Part shown: positions 51,244 to 59,413 of the stretch, one piece after another | Layout of the letters: each line of letters starts with the position of its first letter | How positions within the stretch are numbered: the first letter of the stretch is position 1 | NCBI GenBank assembly: GCA_021827705.1 | Contig: JAKAUQ010000028.1 | Location: 1-64,000, forward strand | DNA: 64,000 nt | Direction of reading: 5' to 3' | Origin: Actinomycetes bacterium | GTDB taxonomy: Bacteria > Actinomycetota > Acidimicrobiia > Acidimicrobiales > RAAP-2 | Position numbers and translations under genes: made by a program | The notes under the pieces: generated by a model | What the model saw: only the letters and a program-made list of their open reading frames with translations | Told to the model about the DNA's origin: nothing | Database searches by the model: none

Positions 51244-52310
51244 AGATCCCCGTCGCCACCACGCCGCCCTACGACGTCGAGGTCGGCCCCGGCGTGCGCG
51301 GCCGGGTCGCGGCGCTGGTCGCCGCCACGCGGCCGATGGCGCGAGCCGCCGCCGTGGTCACGACGGCGCCGCTACGGCACTGGCCGTGGAGCGGCGTGGA
51401 CACGGGACTCGACCAGATGGTGTTGGAGGTCCCCGACGGCGAGCGCGCCAAGAGCCTGGCCGAGGTCGAGCGGCTCTGCGAGGCGTTCGCCGAGGCCGGT
51501 CTGTCGCGCGACGACGTCGTCGTGGCGCTGGGCGGGGGAGCCGTGACGGACCTGGCGGGCTTCGCGGCCGCCGTCTATCTGCGGGGCGTGAGCGTGGTCC
51601 ACGTGCCGACGACCCTGCTGGCCATGGTCGACGCGTCCGTGGGTGGCAAGACCGGAGTCAACCTGCGCGCGGGCAAGAACCTCGTGGGGGCCTTCCACCA
51701 GCCCCTCGGGGTCCTCGCCGACACCGAGGTCCTGGCGACTTTGCCAGAGCGAGAGCGGCGCAGCGGACTGGGCGAGATCGCCAAGTGCTGGCTGCTCGAG
51801 GGGCGCGACAGCGATGCGGTGATCCAAGCGGACGACGAGACCCTCATCGCGGTGTCCCTGGAGCTCAAGGCCCGGCTGGTGGCGCGCGACGAGCACGAGC
51901 TCGGGGCCCGGGCGCTGCTCAACTACGGGCACACCCTGGGCCACGCGGTCGAGCGCCTGGTCCTGGAGCGGGACCCCGACGGCCTGCGTCACGGCGAGGC
52001 CGTGGCCGTGGGCATCGCCTTCGCGGTGCGCGTGGCGGCCCGGCTGGGGCGGGTGGGCGACGCGGTGGTCGACGAGCACGACCGCATCCTGGCGGCGCTG
52101 GGCTTGCGCCGATGGCTGCCCCCGGGACTGTCGGTGGATGAGTTGATGGCCTACATGGCACGCGACAAGAAGGCGCGCCACGACTTGCGCTTCGTCCTTC
52201 CGGGACCCGACGGGTTCGAGCTGGTGGCCGGAATCGACGCGGACGTCGTGCGCGCGGCCCTCGCGACGTTCGCCGCCGAGTCGTTGGGTCGCGGGGCGAC
52301 TGGTGAGTAG
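51240..52310 (+). CDS. aroB: 3-dehydroquinate synthase AroB
   Basis: About 356 residues from GTG 51240 (GTGA overlap with aroK). GDGERAKSLAEVERL, ALGGGAVTDLAGFAAAVYLRGV, VPTTLLAMVDASVGGKTGVNL and LNYGHTLGHAVERL, which carries the zinc-binding His residues, match AroB. It converts DAHP to dehydroquinate. Zn2+ and NAD+ are the cofactors. Confidence 0.94.
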   Translation: MKIPVATTPPYDVEVGPGVRGRVAALVAATRPMARAAAVVTTAPLRHWPWSGVDTGLDQMVLEVPDGERAKSLAEVERLCEAFAEAGLSRDDVVVALGGGAVTDLAGFAAAVYLRGVSVVHVPTTLLAMVDASVGGKTGVNLRAGKNLVGAFHQPLGVLADTEVLATLPERERRSGLGEIAKCWLLEGRDSDAVIQADDETLIAVSLELKARLVARDEHELGARALLNYGHTLGHAVERLVLERDPDGLRHGEAVAVGIAFAVRVAARLGRVGDAVVDEHDRILAALGLRRWLPPGLSVDELMAYMARDKKARHDLRFVLPGPDGFELVAGIDADVVRAALATFAAESLGRGATGE

Positions 52311-52331
52311 GGTGACGAGACGGAGGTGACA

Positions 52332-52802
52332 GTGGGCGCGCAGCGAGAGATCCTCCTGGTGTCGGGGCCTAATCTCGACCTGCTGGGCCAGCGTGACCCG
52401 CGCCACTACGGCACGGCGACGCTCGACGAGATCGTCGAGCGCACGCGGCGCCGGGCCGCCGCAGCTGGGCTGGACGTGCGCCACGTCCAGTCCAATGCCG
52501 AGAGCGTCTTGATCGAGGCGGTGCACGCGGCGCGCCAGACGGCGATCGCCCTCATCATCAACGCGGGGGCTCTCACGCACAGCTCGTGGGCGCTCCACGA
52601 TGCGCTGGAGGCCTTCGCCGGCGTGAAGGTGGAGGTTCACCTCTCGAATCCCGCCGCGCGGGAGGGATTCCGGCACCTGTCGACGCTGGCGAACGTGGTG
52701 AACGGCACTGTGGCCGGCTTCGGGCCGCTCGGCTACGAGCTGGCCGTCGACGCCGTGGTGGCGCTGCTCGGCTCGCCGGGCACCTCGGGCCGCCTAGACT
52801 GA
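52332..52802 (+). CDS. aroQ: type II 3-dehydroquinate dehydratase AroQ
   Basis: About 156 residues. GTG 52332 is preferred over 52326, because GGAGG at 52322-52326 is then five bases upstream. ILLVSGPNLDLLGQRDPRHYG has the active-site lid Arg and Tyr; QSNAESVLIEAVHAA and INAGALTHSSWALHDAL carry the catalytic His; VEVHLSNPAAREGFRHLS ends the core. It dehydrates dehydroquinate to dehydroshikimate. AroE is not in the window. Confidence 0.93.
   Translation: MGAQREILLVSGPNLDLLGQRDPRHYGTATLDEIVERTRRRAAAAGLDVRHVQSNAESVLIEAVHAARQTAIALIINAGALTHSSWALHDALEAFAGVKVEVHLSNPAAREGFRHLSTLANVVNGTVAGFGPLGYELAVDAVVALLGSPGTSGRLD
52795..52800 (+). promoter_or_regulatory. candidate -10 box (TAGACT) for efp-nusB
   Basis: TAGACT touching the aroQ stop codon, 33 bases before ATG 52834. 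It would give efp its own promoter with a short leader. Confidence 0.35.
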
Positions 52803-52833
52803 TTCACTGCCGCGCAGCGAAAGGACCGGGTTG

Positions 52834-53397
52834 ATGGCCGCCATCTCCAGCAACGACTTGAAGAATGGGATGACCCTGCAAGTCGAGGACGGGCTCTTCA
52901 CGGTCGTCGAGTTCCAGCACGTCAAGCCGGGCAAGGGTGGTGCCTTCGTGCGCACCAAGCTGCGCAACGCTCGCAGTGGCGCCGTGATCGAGAGGACCTA
53001 CCGGGCCGATGAGCGTCTGGAGCAGGCGATCATCGACAAGCGCGATATGCAGTACCTGTACCGCGACGGCGAGGACTTCGTCTTCATGGACCAGGTCAGC
53101 TACGACCAGGTCTCGGTCGCGGCCGGGCGCCTGGGCGACGCGGTCAACTTCCTCAAGGAGACCGGGACGGTCATGCTGATCCTGCACGGTGACGAGATCA
53201 TCGGCGTCGAGCTCCCCGCGTCGGTCGAGCTGGCCATCGCGGAGACCGAGCCCGGGATCCAGGGCGACCGGGTCTCTGGCGCACGCAAGGCGGCGACCCT
53301 CGAGACCGGGCTCGTGGTCCAGGTGCCACTGTTCGTCGGTCCCGGCGAGGTGATCAAGGTGGACACCCGTACCGGCGAGTACATCACCCGGGCCTAG
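52834..53397 (+). CDS. efp: translation elongation factor EF-P
   Basis: 187 residues from ATG 52834. SSNDLKNGMTLQVEDGLFTVVEFQHVKPGKGGAFVRTK-type N-terminal KOW domain with PGKGGAF, where the loop Lys sits. The central OB domain (VSVAAGRLGDAVNFLKETGTV) and C-terminal OB domain with TATLETG-like KAATLETGLVVQVPLFV complete the three-domain fold. It relieves ribosome stalling at polyproline. Located beside aroQ and nusB as in many actinobacteria. Confidence 0.95.
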   Translation: MAAISSNDLKNGMTLQVEDGLFTVVEFQHVKPGKGGAFVRTKLRNARSGAVIERTYRADERLEQAIIDKRDMQYLYRDGEDFVFMDQVSYDQVSVAAGRLGDAVNFLKETGTVMLILHGDEIIGVELPASVELAIAETEPGIQGDRVSGARKAATLETGLVVQVPLFVGPGEVIKVDTRTGEYITRA

Positions 53398-53795
53398 TGA
53401 CGACGGCCGACGTCCCGCGACGACAGGCTCGCGAGCGCGCTCTGGAGGTCCTGTACGAGGCGACGCTCAAGGGGCGTTCCGTGCCGCAGATCATCGCCGA
53501 GCACCCGCTGCCCCTCGACCCCTACGCGGAGCGCCTGGCGCGCTCGGCTGACGAGCAGCGCAGTGACCTGGAGGCCCGGGTGGCCGCCGTGCTGGAGGGC
53601 TGGACGCTGGAGCGTCTCGCCGTGATCGATCGCCTGGTGCTGGTCCTGGCCCTGGCCGAGCTGAGCTGGCCCGACGCCCCCCCGCGGGCGGTCGTCTTGA
53701 ACGAGGCCGTCGAGCTGGCGCGGACCTACTCGACGGACGCGTCGCCCTCCTTCGTCAACGGCGTGCTGGTGGGCTGTCTCGCCGCGGGGGGCTGA
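53397..53795 (+). CDS. nusB: transcription antitermination factor NusB
   Basis: 132 residues from GTG 53397, whose G is the last base of the efp stop. RRQARERALEVLYEA, VAVLEGWTLERLAVIDRLVLVLALAEL-type helices and VVLNEAVELARTYSTDASPSFVNGVL match NusB. It binds boxA RNA with NusE for rRNA antitermination. Its last 70 bases overlap the converging membrane protein gene. Confidence 0.93.
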   Translation: MTTADVPRRQARERALEVLYEATLKGRSVPQIIAEHPLPLDPYAERLARSADEQRSDLEARVAAVLEGWTLERLAVIDRLVLVLALAELSWPDAPPRAVVLNEAVELARTYSTDASPSFVNGVLVGCLAAGG

Positions 53796-54112
53796 GGGCT
53801 CGACGCCGCCTCCGTGCCGTGCACGCGGCTCAGGTAGTCGTTGTAGCGCTGGCGCGCGATATCGACGGCAGGCTCGGTTTCGGGGGCGGGGGAACTTGGC
53901 TGTGCCGCGCCATCGCTGAGAAGTTTCTTCCACATGTAGAGGGCGTAACCCGCGAGGATGGGCCACTCGAAAACGTACGCCCACGACAGGGAATTTCCCT
54001 GAATTGCACGGTGGAGCTCGATCCCGAAGGCTGACCAGCAGATCAGCTGCGCCACCGTCACCAGCACGTGCAACTGGTGTCGCGAGCGAGCGTTCTTAGC
54101 CTTCTCAGACAC
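53726..54112 (-). CDS. small membrane protein, paralogue of the one at 60974-61303
   Basis: 128 residues with two membrane segments (about 15-33 and 43-61). The second begins GNSLSWAYVFEWPILAGYA, nearly identical to a stretch in the protein at 60974. The loop is Pro/Ala-rich, and a final YNDYLSRVHG helix resembles that of the paralogue. The two paralogues sit at opposite ends of the oxidase gene island. Start GTG 54112 has TACAGT eight bases upstream. Function unknown. Confidence 0.7.
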   Translation of the reverse strand: MSEKAKNARSRHQLHVLVTVAQLICWSAFGIELHRAIQGNSLSWAYVFEWPILAGYALYMWKKLLSDGAAQPSSPAPETEPAVDIARQRYNDYLSRVHGTEAASSPQPPAARQPTSTPLTKEGDASVE

Positions 54113-54120
54113 GAAGCCTC

Positions 54121-54126
54121 ACTGTA
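54121..54126 (-). promoter_or_regulatory. -10 box (TACAGT) for the small membrane protein
   Basis: TACAGT read leftward eight bases before GTG 54112. A TACCCT for the oxidase direction lies only 14 bases away (54141-54146), so the two promoters probably overlap. Confidence 0.4.
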
Positions 54127-54140
54127 GCGAGCGTGGACGT

Positions 54141-54146
54141 TACCCT
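54141..54146 (+). promoter_or_regulatory. candidate -10 box (TACCCT) for the oxidase operon
   Basis: TACCCT lies eight bases before ATG 54155, which is in frame with the cupredoxin gene, and about 50 before ATG 54197. It is therefore consistent with either start. Confidence 0.38.
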
Positions 54147-54196
54147 CGACCGCGATGCAGTCCTGGGGCGAGCCGCGGGAAGCGAAGGAGAGCGCG

Positions 54197-54880
54197 ATGT
54201 CGATTCAGGGGAGGTTCGCCACCGTCGCGGTGCTGTTCTTGGTGGCGGTCGGCTTGATCATCTGGAGTGTGGCCGCCTTCCTCACGCCGGGCATTCCCGG
54301 CGGGGTCGTCAACTTCACCAACGCTCAGGGGGCCGGCCAGCCCGTGAACCTCCGGGTGCAGACGGTGGGCTCGATTGGCTACGGGCCGCATCCCACGTGG
54401 GTCTCGTATCTCGTCCAGGACCCCCACACCGGGTCCTGGATCCAGGACACGACCTGGGAGCTGCCCGCGCATCGCCTGATCCACATGACGGTGCTGCAGT
54501 ACGACACGGGCGGCGCGCTGCGCAACCAGGAGTGGGGCCAGGTGCAAGGCACGATCGGCACGACGGCCTCGTTGAACGGGTCCGCCTACAGCCTCTACGA
54601 CTCGAACGCCGGCAACGGCGTGGGGCACACCTTCTCGGTTCCGGGGCTCAACATCAACGTACCGCTGGTCGGCGTGAGCTCGACGGCGCAGGTGTGCGGC
54701 TCGGCGCCCTGCACGCCCAGTCAGCCGCACAACACGATCACCTTCAGCTTCACGACGCCGGGACCGGGCAACTACCACTGGCAGTGCTTCGTCCCGTGCG
54801 GCCTGGGATACCTGTTCGGCAACGGCGGCCCCATGGCGACGCAGAACTACATGGGCGGCTTCTTGGACGTGGTCCGCTAA
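54197..54880 (+). CDS. membrane-anchored cupredoxin with degenerate CuA-like motif
   Basis: 227 residues from ATG 54197, chosen for the GAAGGAG site at 54184-54190; ATG 54155 would add 14 residues and fits the leaderless box. One membrane anchor (about 6-27) precedes an outward beta-sandwich domain. QCFVPCGLGYLFGNGGPM near the C-terminus resembles the ba3-type CoxII CuA motif (C-x3-C-x3-H-x2-M), but the His is Tyr205 and Met213 is displaced. It cannot form a normal CuA site. It may carry a single copper or act as a structural partner. First gene of the oxidase operon. Confidence 0.7.
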   Translation: MSIQGRFATVAVLFLVAVGLIIWSVAAFLTPGIPGGVVNFTNAQGAGQPVNLRVQTVGSIGYGPHPTWVSYLVQDPHTGSWIQDTTWELPAHRLIHMTVLQYDTGGALRNQEWGQVQGTIGTTASLNGSAYSLYDSNAGNGVGHTFSVPGLNINVPLVGVSSTAQVCGSAPCTPSQPHNTITFSFTTPGPGNYHWQCFVPCGLGYLFGNGGPMATQNYMGGFLDVVR

Positions 54881-54904
54881 GCGATGGCAACGGAGCGTGC
54901 AACG

Positions 54905-55873
54905 ATGAATGAGACTCACCACCTGCGCCGGATGACGATCGCCTGGGTGATCGTGTCGGTGGTGGCCGACGTGCTGTTCTGGTTCTTCGTGGGTCCCCAC
55001 GTGCCCCCGGGGCGCATGACGGACATGGCCACCTCGAACCAGTTCGACTTCAACATCCTCTTCGTGATCGCCCTGCCCGTCCTCATCGGGGTGTGGATCT
55101 ACCTGGGGTACACGATCGTCGTCTGGAGCGCCAAGCGCGGCGGGCCCGAGCCCGTGGGGGGAGAGGCCGCTCGGACGAATCGCACCGCGCAGGTGGCGTG
55201 GATCACCATCACGTCGGTGGTGGTCCTCTTCTTGGCCGGCTTCGGAACCGTCGAACTCATAGTGAATAACGGATCGGGCGGAGGAGAGGGGCCCAACCCG
55301 GTCTGGTCTCCTGCGGGTGCGACCAAGGCCGAAGCCGCGGCCCTGGCGGGGACAGGGACCTGGTCACCCAACAGTGGCCAGGTCCTCCCCGTCCAGGTCA
55401 TCGGCCAGCAGTGGAAGTTCACGTACCGCTACCCGACCTTCGGCGGCTTCGAGACGTCGCAGCTGGTGCTGCCCACGAACACGACGATCGCCTTCAACGT
55501 CACCTCGCTCGACGTGACCCACAGCTTCTGGGCCTACCAGCTGGGTGTGAAGGCCGACGCCAACCCGCTGATCAACGACGTGGCCTACACCGCCACGACC
55601 CAGCAGGGCCAGTTCGTGGTCCGCTGCAGTGAGCTGTGCGGGATCTGGCACGGCGCGATGTACAACTACGGGCGCGTCGTGTCTCAGCAGGCGTTCGCGG
55701 CCTGGGCCCAGCGCACGGAGGCCGCCAACGCCGCCAACACCAAGCTGCTGCCGGCCTTCGCGTGGACCTACACGCCCGACGCGAACGGGGCCGCCGGGGG
55801 GTACTACCCCGACGGGAAGGTGACACCGTACAGCTCGGCCGAGGTCTACGGCGCCAAGCAGCCGGCGTCGTGA
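54905..55873 (+). CDS. coxB: cytochrome c oxidase subunit II
   Basis: About 322 residues from ATG 54905 (ACGGAGCG is upstream; ATG 54884 is an alternative). Two membrane segments are followed by the CuA domain: DVTHSFW carries the first His ligand and CSELCGIWHGAM carries the C-x3-C-x3-H-x2-M ligands. It accepts electrons from cytochrome c or quinol-linked donors and passes them to subunit I. The tail after the CuA domain is Ala/Pro-rich. It follows the degenerate cupredoxin gene closely. Confidence 0.93.
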   Translation: MNETHHLRRMTIAWVIVSVVADVLFWFFVGPHVPPGRMTDMATSNQFDFNILFVIALPVLIGVWIYLGYTIVVWSAKRGGPEPVGGEAARTNRTAQVAWITITSVVVLFLAGFGTVELIVNNGSGGGEGPNPVWSPAGATKAEAAALAGTGTWSPNSGQVLPVQVIGQQWKFTYRYPTFGGFETSQLVLPTNTTIAFNVTSLDVTHSFWAYQLGVKADANPLINDVAYTATTQQGQFVVRCSELCGIWHGAMYNYGRVVSQQAFAAWAQRTEAANAANTKLLPAFAWTYTPDANGAAGGYYPDGKVTPYSSAEVYGAKQPAS

Positions 55874-55928
55874 GCGTGGGTCGGCGCATGGAACGTTTGA
55901 TGAGCACTGGGGAGAGGGAGACAGGGCG

Positions 55929-57875
55929 ATGAGCACAGTCCACGAGCGCCCGCACGACATCGCGCTGGCCGCGTCGGGCACCAAGCCGCCATTGACGCAG
56001 CGGCCGGGCCTGCTGAGCCAGCATCTGGGCACGGCCCTCGTGGGGGCCATCATCGGCTACGCGATCGGCCACTGGCTGGGCAACACGATCTCGTCGCACT
56101 ACCCCTACATCGCCAACAGCGGGCAGAACGCCATCGCCGACACCTTGGGCCTGATGCTCGGCGTGGTCGGTTGGCTGCTCGGCATCGGCGCCCTGAACTA
56201 TCCGCTGGCCAAATTGGTGGGTCGCCAGCCGAGCAGCGAGGTGGAGATCCAGGGCTGGAGCAAGTACTTCCGTTACAGCACGAACCACAAGACGGTGGGT
56301 CTGCAGTACGTCGTGGGGGTCTTGCTGTTCATGTTCACCGGCGGGCTGCTCGCCATGGCGATCCGCACCGAGCTGCTCAGCCCGACCACGCACGTCTTCA
56401 GCCCCGACACCTACATCAAGATCGTCAGCGAGCACGGCACCGTGATGATGATGATGGCCACGTCCATCGTCGTGGGGCCGCTCGGCAACTATCTGGTGCC
56501 CCTGATGATCGGCTCGCGCCGGATGGCGTTCCCCCGCATCGAGGCCTTCAGCTTCTGGATCTTCGTCGCGGGTTACATGGTCATCTTCTCAGCCATGCCC
56601 TTCGGCGGCTTCCCTACCGGCTGGACCGGCTACGCGCCCCTCCAGACCCAAGCCGGTCCGGGCATGGTCTCGTACCTGTTCGGGTTCGCCGTGATCGGGC
56701 TCGGCATGATGGCGGCGGGCTTCAACATCGCCGTGACGATCATCAACTACCGCGCTCCGGGCATGACCTGGAGCCGGGTTCCCATCTTCGTGTGGTCCAT
56801 CCTGGCCACGGCGGCCCTGCTGACGCTGGCCACGCCGACGCTGTTCGCCGCGGGGGTCTTCGGGCTGCTGGACCGCACGGTGCAGACCGCCTTCTACGTG
56901 ACCGAGCATGGAGGCAGCTCGTACCTGTGGGAGAACCTGTTCTGGTTCTTCGGGCACCCCGAGGTGTACATCATGGCGCTGCCGGGCTTCGGCATCGCGG
57001 GCGAGATCCTGCCCGTGTTCACCCGCAAGCCGCTCTTCGCCTACAAGGTGGGCGCGGCCGGGATGATCGGCGTGTCGCTGCTGTCGTTCTTCGTGTGGCA
57101 GCACCACCTCTTCCAGAGCGGCATCAACCCGGACATGCGGCCGCTGTTCATGCTGACCACTGAGCTGATCTCGATCCCCACGGGCTTCATCTACCTGGTC
57201 GGGATGGGGACGATGTACAAGGCCAAGATCCGCTTCGACCTCCCGATGCTGTTCGTCATGGCTCTGTACTTCAACTTCCTGATCGGGGGGGTCACTGGCG
57301 TCTTTCTGTCCGACGTCCCGGTGAACGTGACGGTCCACGGTGGGTTCTTCGTGCTCTCCCACTTCCACTACACGATCATGGGTGGCTTGCTGTTCGCCTT
57401 CATGGCGGGCCTCTACTACTGGCTGCCCAAGATGACGGGTCGCATGATGAATCGCCGTATCGGGCTGTGGCACTTCTGGACCATGTTCATCTTCTTCAAT
57501 CTGACCTTCTTCCCGATGTTCATCATCGGGCTGCTCGGTCAGCCGCGACGGGTCTTCACCTACGCGAAGAACCTGCAGGGTCTCAACGACTTCTCGTCGA
57601 TCAGTGCCTTCGTCTTGGGCTTCTCGTTCCTGATCTTCTTCTTCAACCTCGTGTGGTCGCTCTACATCAACCCAGTCAAGGCGCCCGACAACCCGTGGGA
57701 CTCCCTGGGCCTGGAGTGGCAGACGGCCACGCCCGTCCCCGCCCACAACTTCGACCGGATCCCCGTGGTTCTGGCAGACCCGTACCACTACAGCGAGGTG
57801 AACGCACCCGCCGTAGCCGACCTGGGACCTTCGAGTCCCCCCGACGAGCCCTCCCTCAGCGGGGCTCCGGTTTGA
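55929..57875 (+). CDS. coxA: cytochrome c oxidase subunit I (aa3-type)
   Basis: 648 residues from ATG 55929, longer than usual. HGTVMMMM (low-spin haem His, near residue 169), WFFGHPEVYIMALPGFGI (CuB His, Tyr and the E of a D-channel, near 340), WQHHLF (CuB His pair, near 391) and LSHFHYTIMGG (haem His, near 477) are complete. An N-terminal extension of about 95 residues with two extra membrane segments precedes the usual TNHKTVGLQY start. It is the catalytic proton-pumping subunit. Confidence 0.95.
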   Translation: MSTVHERPHDIALAASGTKPPLTQRPGLLSQHLGTALVGAIIGYAIGHWLGNTISSHYPYIANSGQNAIADTLGLMLGVVGWLLGIGALNYPLAKLVGRQPSSEVEIQGWSKYFRYSTNHKTVGLQYVVGVLLFMFTGGLLAMAIRTELLSPTTHVFSPDTYIKIVSEHGTVMMMMATSIVVGPLGNYLVPLMIGSRRMAFPRIEAFSFWIFVAGYMVIFSAMPFGGFPTGWTGYAPLQTQAGPGMVSYLFGFAVIGLGMMAAGFNIAVTIINYRAPGMTWSRVPIFVWSILATAALLTLATPTLFAAGVFGLLDRTVQTAFYVTEHGGSSYLWENLFWFFGHPEVYIMALPGFGIAGEILPVFTRKPLFAYKVGAAGMIGVSLLSFFVWQHHLFQSGINPDMRPLFMLTTELISIPTGFIYLVGMGTMYKAKIRFDLPMLFVMALYFNFLIGGVTGVFLSDVPVNVTVHGGFFVLSHFHYTIMGGLLFAFMAGLYYWLPKMTGRMMNRRIGLWHFWTMFIFFNLTFFPMFIIGLLGQPRRVFTYAKNLQGLNDFSSISAFVLGFSFLIFFFNLVWSLYINPVKAPDNPWDSLGLEWQTATPVPAHNFDRIPVVLADPYHYSEVNAPAVADLGPSSPPDEPSLSGAPV

Positions 57876-57885
57876 GGAGCACACC

Positions 57886-58533
57886 ATGAAGACCATCCAA
57901 GACCAGGGCTACACGTCGACTCCCGAGGAGGCCGAGTTCGAGCTGCGCGCGCACATCGGCTCGATCTGGTCGGGCGGGCGGCTCTTCATCGGCATGTACA
58001 CGTTTCTGCTCGCCTCGTTGGTGTTCGCCTACTTCTACCTGCGCTCGGCCAACAACGGGCTCCTGTGGCGACCCGACCACATCACGGCGCCCACGCACTA
58101 CGGGTGGGCGGTGTTCCTGGCGACCGTGGCCACCGGGATCATGGCGGTGACGGGCCAGCGGCGCCTGCGCGGTGGGGCCCTGATCGACTGGCAGGTTGCG
58201 GGCTGGACGGCACTGACCACGTCGGTCATCGCCCTGATCTTGCAGATCTGGGAGCTGTCGTCGCTCCCGTTCTACCCGGGATCCAGTGGCTACGCCTCAA
58301 CCTTCATCGGCTTTAGCGTCTTCAACATCATGACGCTGGTGATCACGTCGTTCTGGTTGGAGACAGCGCTGGCCCGGTCGCACCGCCTGGGGCGCGAGCG
58401 CGGGCGCAACGCCCTCTTGTCGACCGACGCCGACGCGCAGTCGTGGCGGGCGAACGTCTCGGCGATGACGTACTTCGTGGGCTTCGCGGCGCTGAGTGGG
58501 GCATTCCTGTTCGCGATGTTCTATCAGTTGTAG
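57886..58533 (+). CDS. coxC: cytochrome c oxidase subunit III
   Basis: 215 residues, five to seven membrane segments. RLFIGMYTFLLASLVFAYFYLRS near the N-terminus and a C-terminal NVSAMTYFVGFAALSGAFLF match subunit III. An E/D carboxylate, equivalent to the conserved glutamate, lies within WELSSLPFYPG. It stabilises the proton-uptake path of subunit I. ATG 57886 follows coxA by 10 bases with TTTGAGGAGCAC-type spacing (GAGGAG at 57874-57879). Confidence 0.9.
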   Translation: MKTIQDQGYTSTPEEAEFELRAHIGSIWSGGRLFIGMYTFLLASLVFAYFYLRSANNGLLWRPDHITAPTHYGWAVFLATVATGIMAVTGQRRLRGGALIDWQVAGWTALTTSVIALILQIWELSSLPFYPGSSGYASTFIGFSVFNIMTLVITSFWLETALARSHRLGRERGRNALLSTDADAQSWRANVSAMTYFVGFAALSGAFLFAMFYQL

Positions 58534-58554
58534 GCCTGGCAGAAGGGGACGCGC

Positions 58555-58665
58555 GTGATCGCAGACATGTACCTGGGCCCGCAGGTTCAGACGACGCTGG
58601 TGCTCTTGGGCGTGCTCATCGCCGTCTTGGTCTGGGGGTTCTTCCAGCGCCATCCCTCGGACTGA
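58555..58665 (+). CDS. 36-residue membrane peptide in the oxidase operon
   Basis: GTG 58555 to TGA 58663-58665. The peptide is one hydrophobic segment (TTLVLLGVLIAVLVWGFF) with a short polar start and QRHPSD tail. AGAAGGGGA (58540-58548) is a suitable ribosome-binding site. It lies between coxC and the CtaG-like gene with no competing frame. Its size and place suggest a small oxidase subunit. This is too short for a family call. Confidence 0.55.
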   Translation: MIADMYLGPQVQTTLVLLGVLIAVLVWGFFQRHPSD

Positions 58666-58669
58666 CGCC

Positions 58670-59413
58670 GTGGCCGGGCAGCGCTCCCGGGGCTGGCTCG
58701 CCGTCGCCGGGCTCGTCGCGTGGCTCGCGGTGCTCGTGCCCCCCCTGGCGCCGCTGGCGCGACGTTACGAGGTCGTCGAGACCGCGCAGTACCTGACGTT
58801 CGCCTTCATCGCGCCGGCTCTGATCGTGCTCGGTGCGCCCTGGCGGGCGCTCGGCTGGGTGCGCGTGGCGCCCAGCGGCGAGGTGCACTTCTGGGGACGC
58901 ATCCGTCCCGCCGGGGTCGCGGGCCAGCGACGGTCACTGGAGGAGGCCTTCGCCGTGGTGGCCCTGGCGATCGTCTGGCGCGCGGCGCCGGTCGTCGACG
59001 CGCTGGTGCGCGATCCCGTGCTGATGGTCGTCGAGGCCCTCACCCTGTCCGCCGCCGCCACGGCCCTATTCGCTGACTTGATCGTCTCGGCGCCGCTGCG
59101 GCCGGGCACCTCGCGGCCGTACCGCATCGGGATGTCCGCGGTGGTGATGTGGGTGGTCTGGGTCCTGGCGTACTTGGACGGGATGGCGTCTCATTCGTGG
59201 TACAGCGCCTTCCGGGGCACAGCGGCGCTCTCGCGGGTGGCGGACCAGCAGCTGGCCGCCGGGTCGGTGTGGGCGGTGACGGCGGCCGTGTTCTTGCCGA
59301 TCATCTTCGCCAACCTCGTTCGCTGGCTGCAGAGCGAGGAGGATCCCGACGACGAGCTCTACCGGCTCGTGCGCCAGGAGAAGGACCGCGGGTTCTTCGG
59401 TCGGGGCTCCTAG
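58670..59413 (+). CDS. CtaG-like cytochrome c oxidase assembly protein (first copy)
   Basis: 247 residues with about six membrane segments. HFWGRI, QYLTFAFIAPALIVLGAPWRAL and the final NLVRWLQSEEDPDDELY resemble caa3_CtaG family proteins that help insert copper or assemble the oxidase. GTG start 58670 is four bases after the membrane peptide stop. The stop is shared with the next converging gene in CTAG. Confidence 0.75.
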   Translation: MAGQRSRGWLAVAGLVAWLAVLVPPLAPLARRYEVVETAQYLTFAFIAPALIVLGAPWRALGWVRVAPSGEVHFWGRIRPAGVAGQRRSLEEAFAVVALAIVWRAAPVVDALVRDPVLMVVEALTLSAAATALFADLIVSAPLRPGTSRPYRIGMSAVVMWVVWVLAYLDGMASHSWYSAFRGTAALSRVADQQLAAGSVWAVTAAVFLPIIFANLVRWLQSEEDPDDELYRLVRQEKDRGFFGRGS

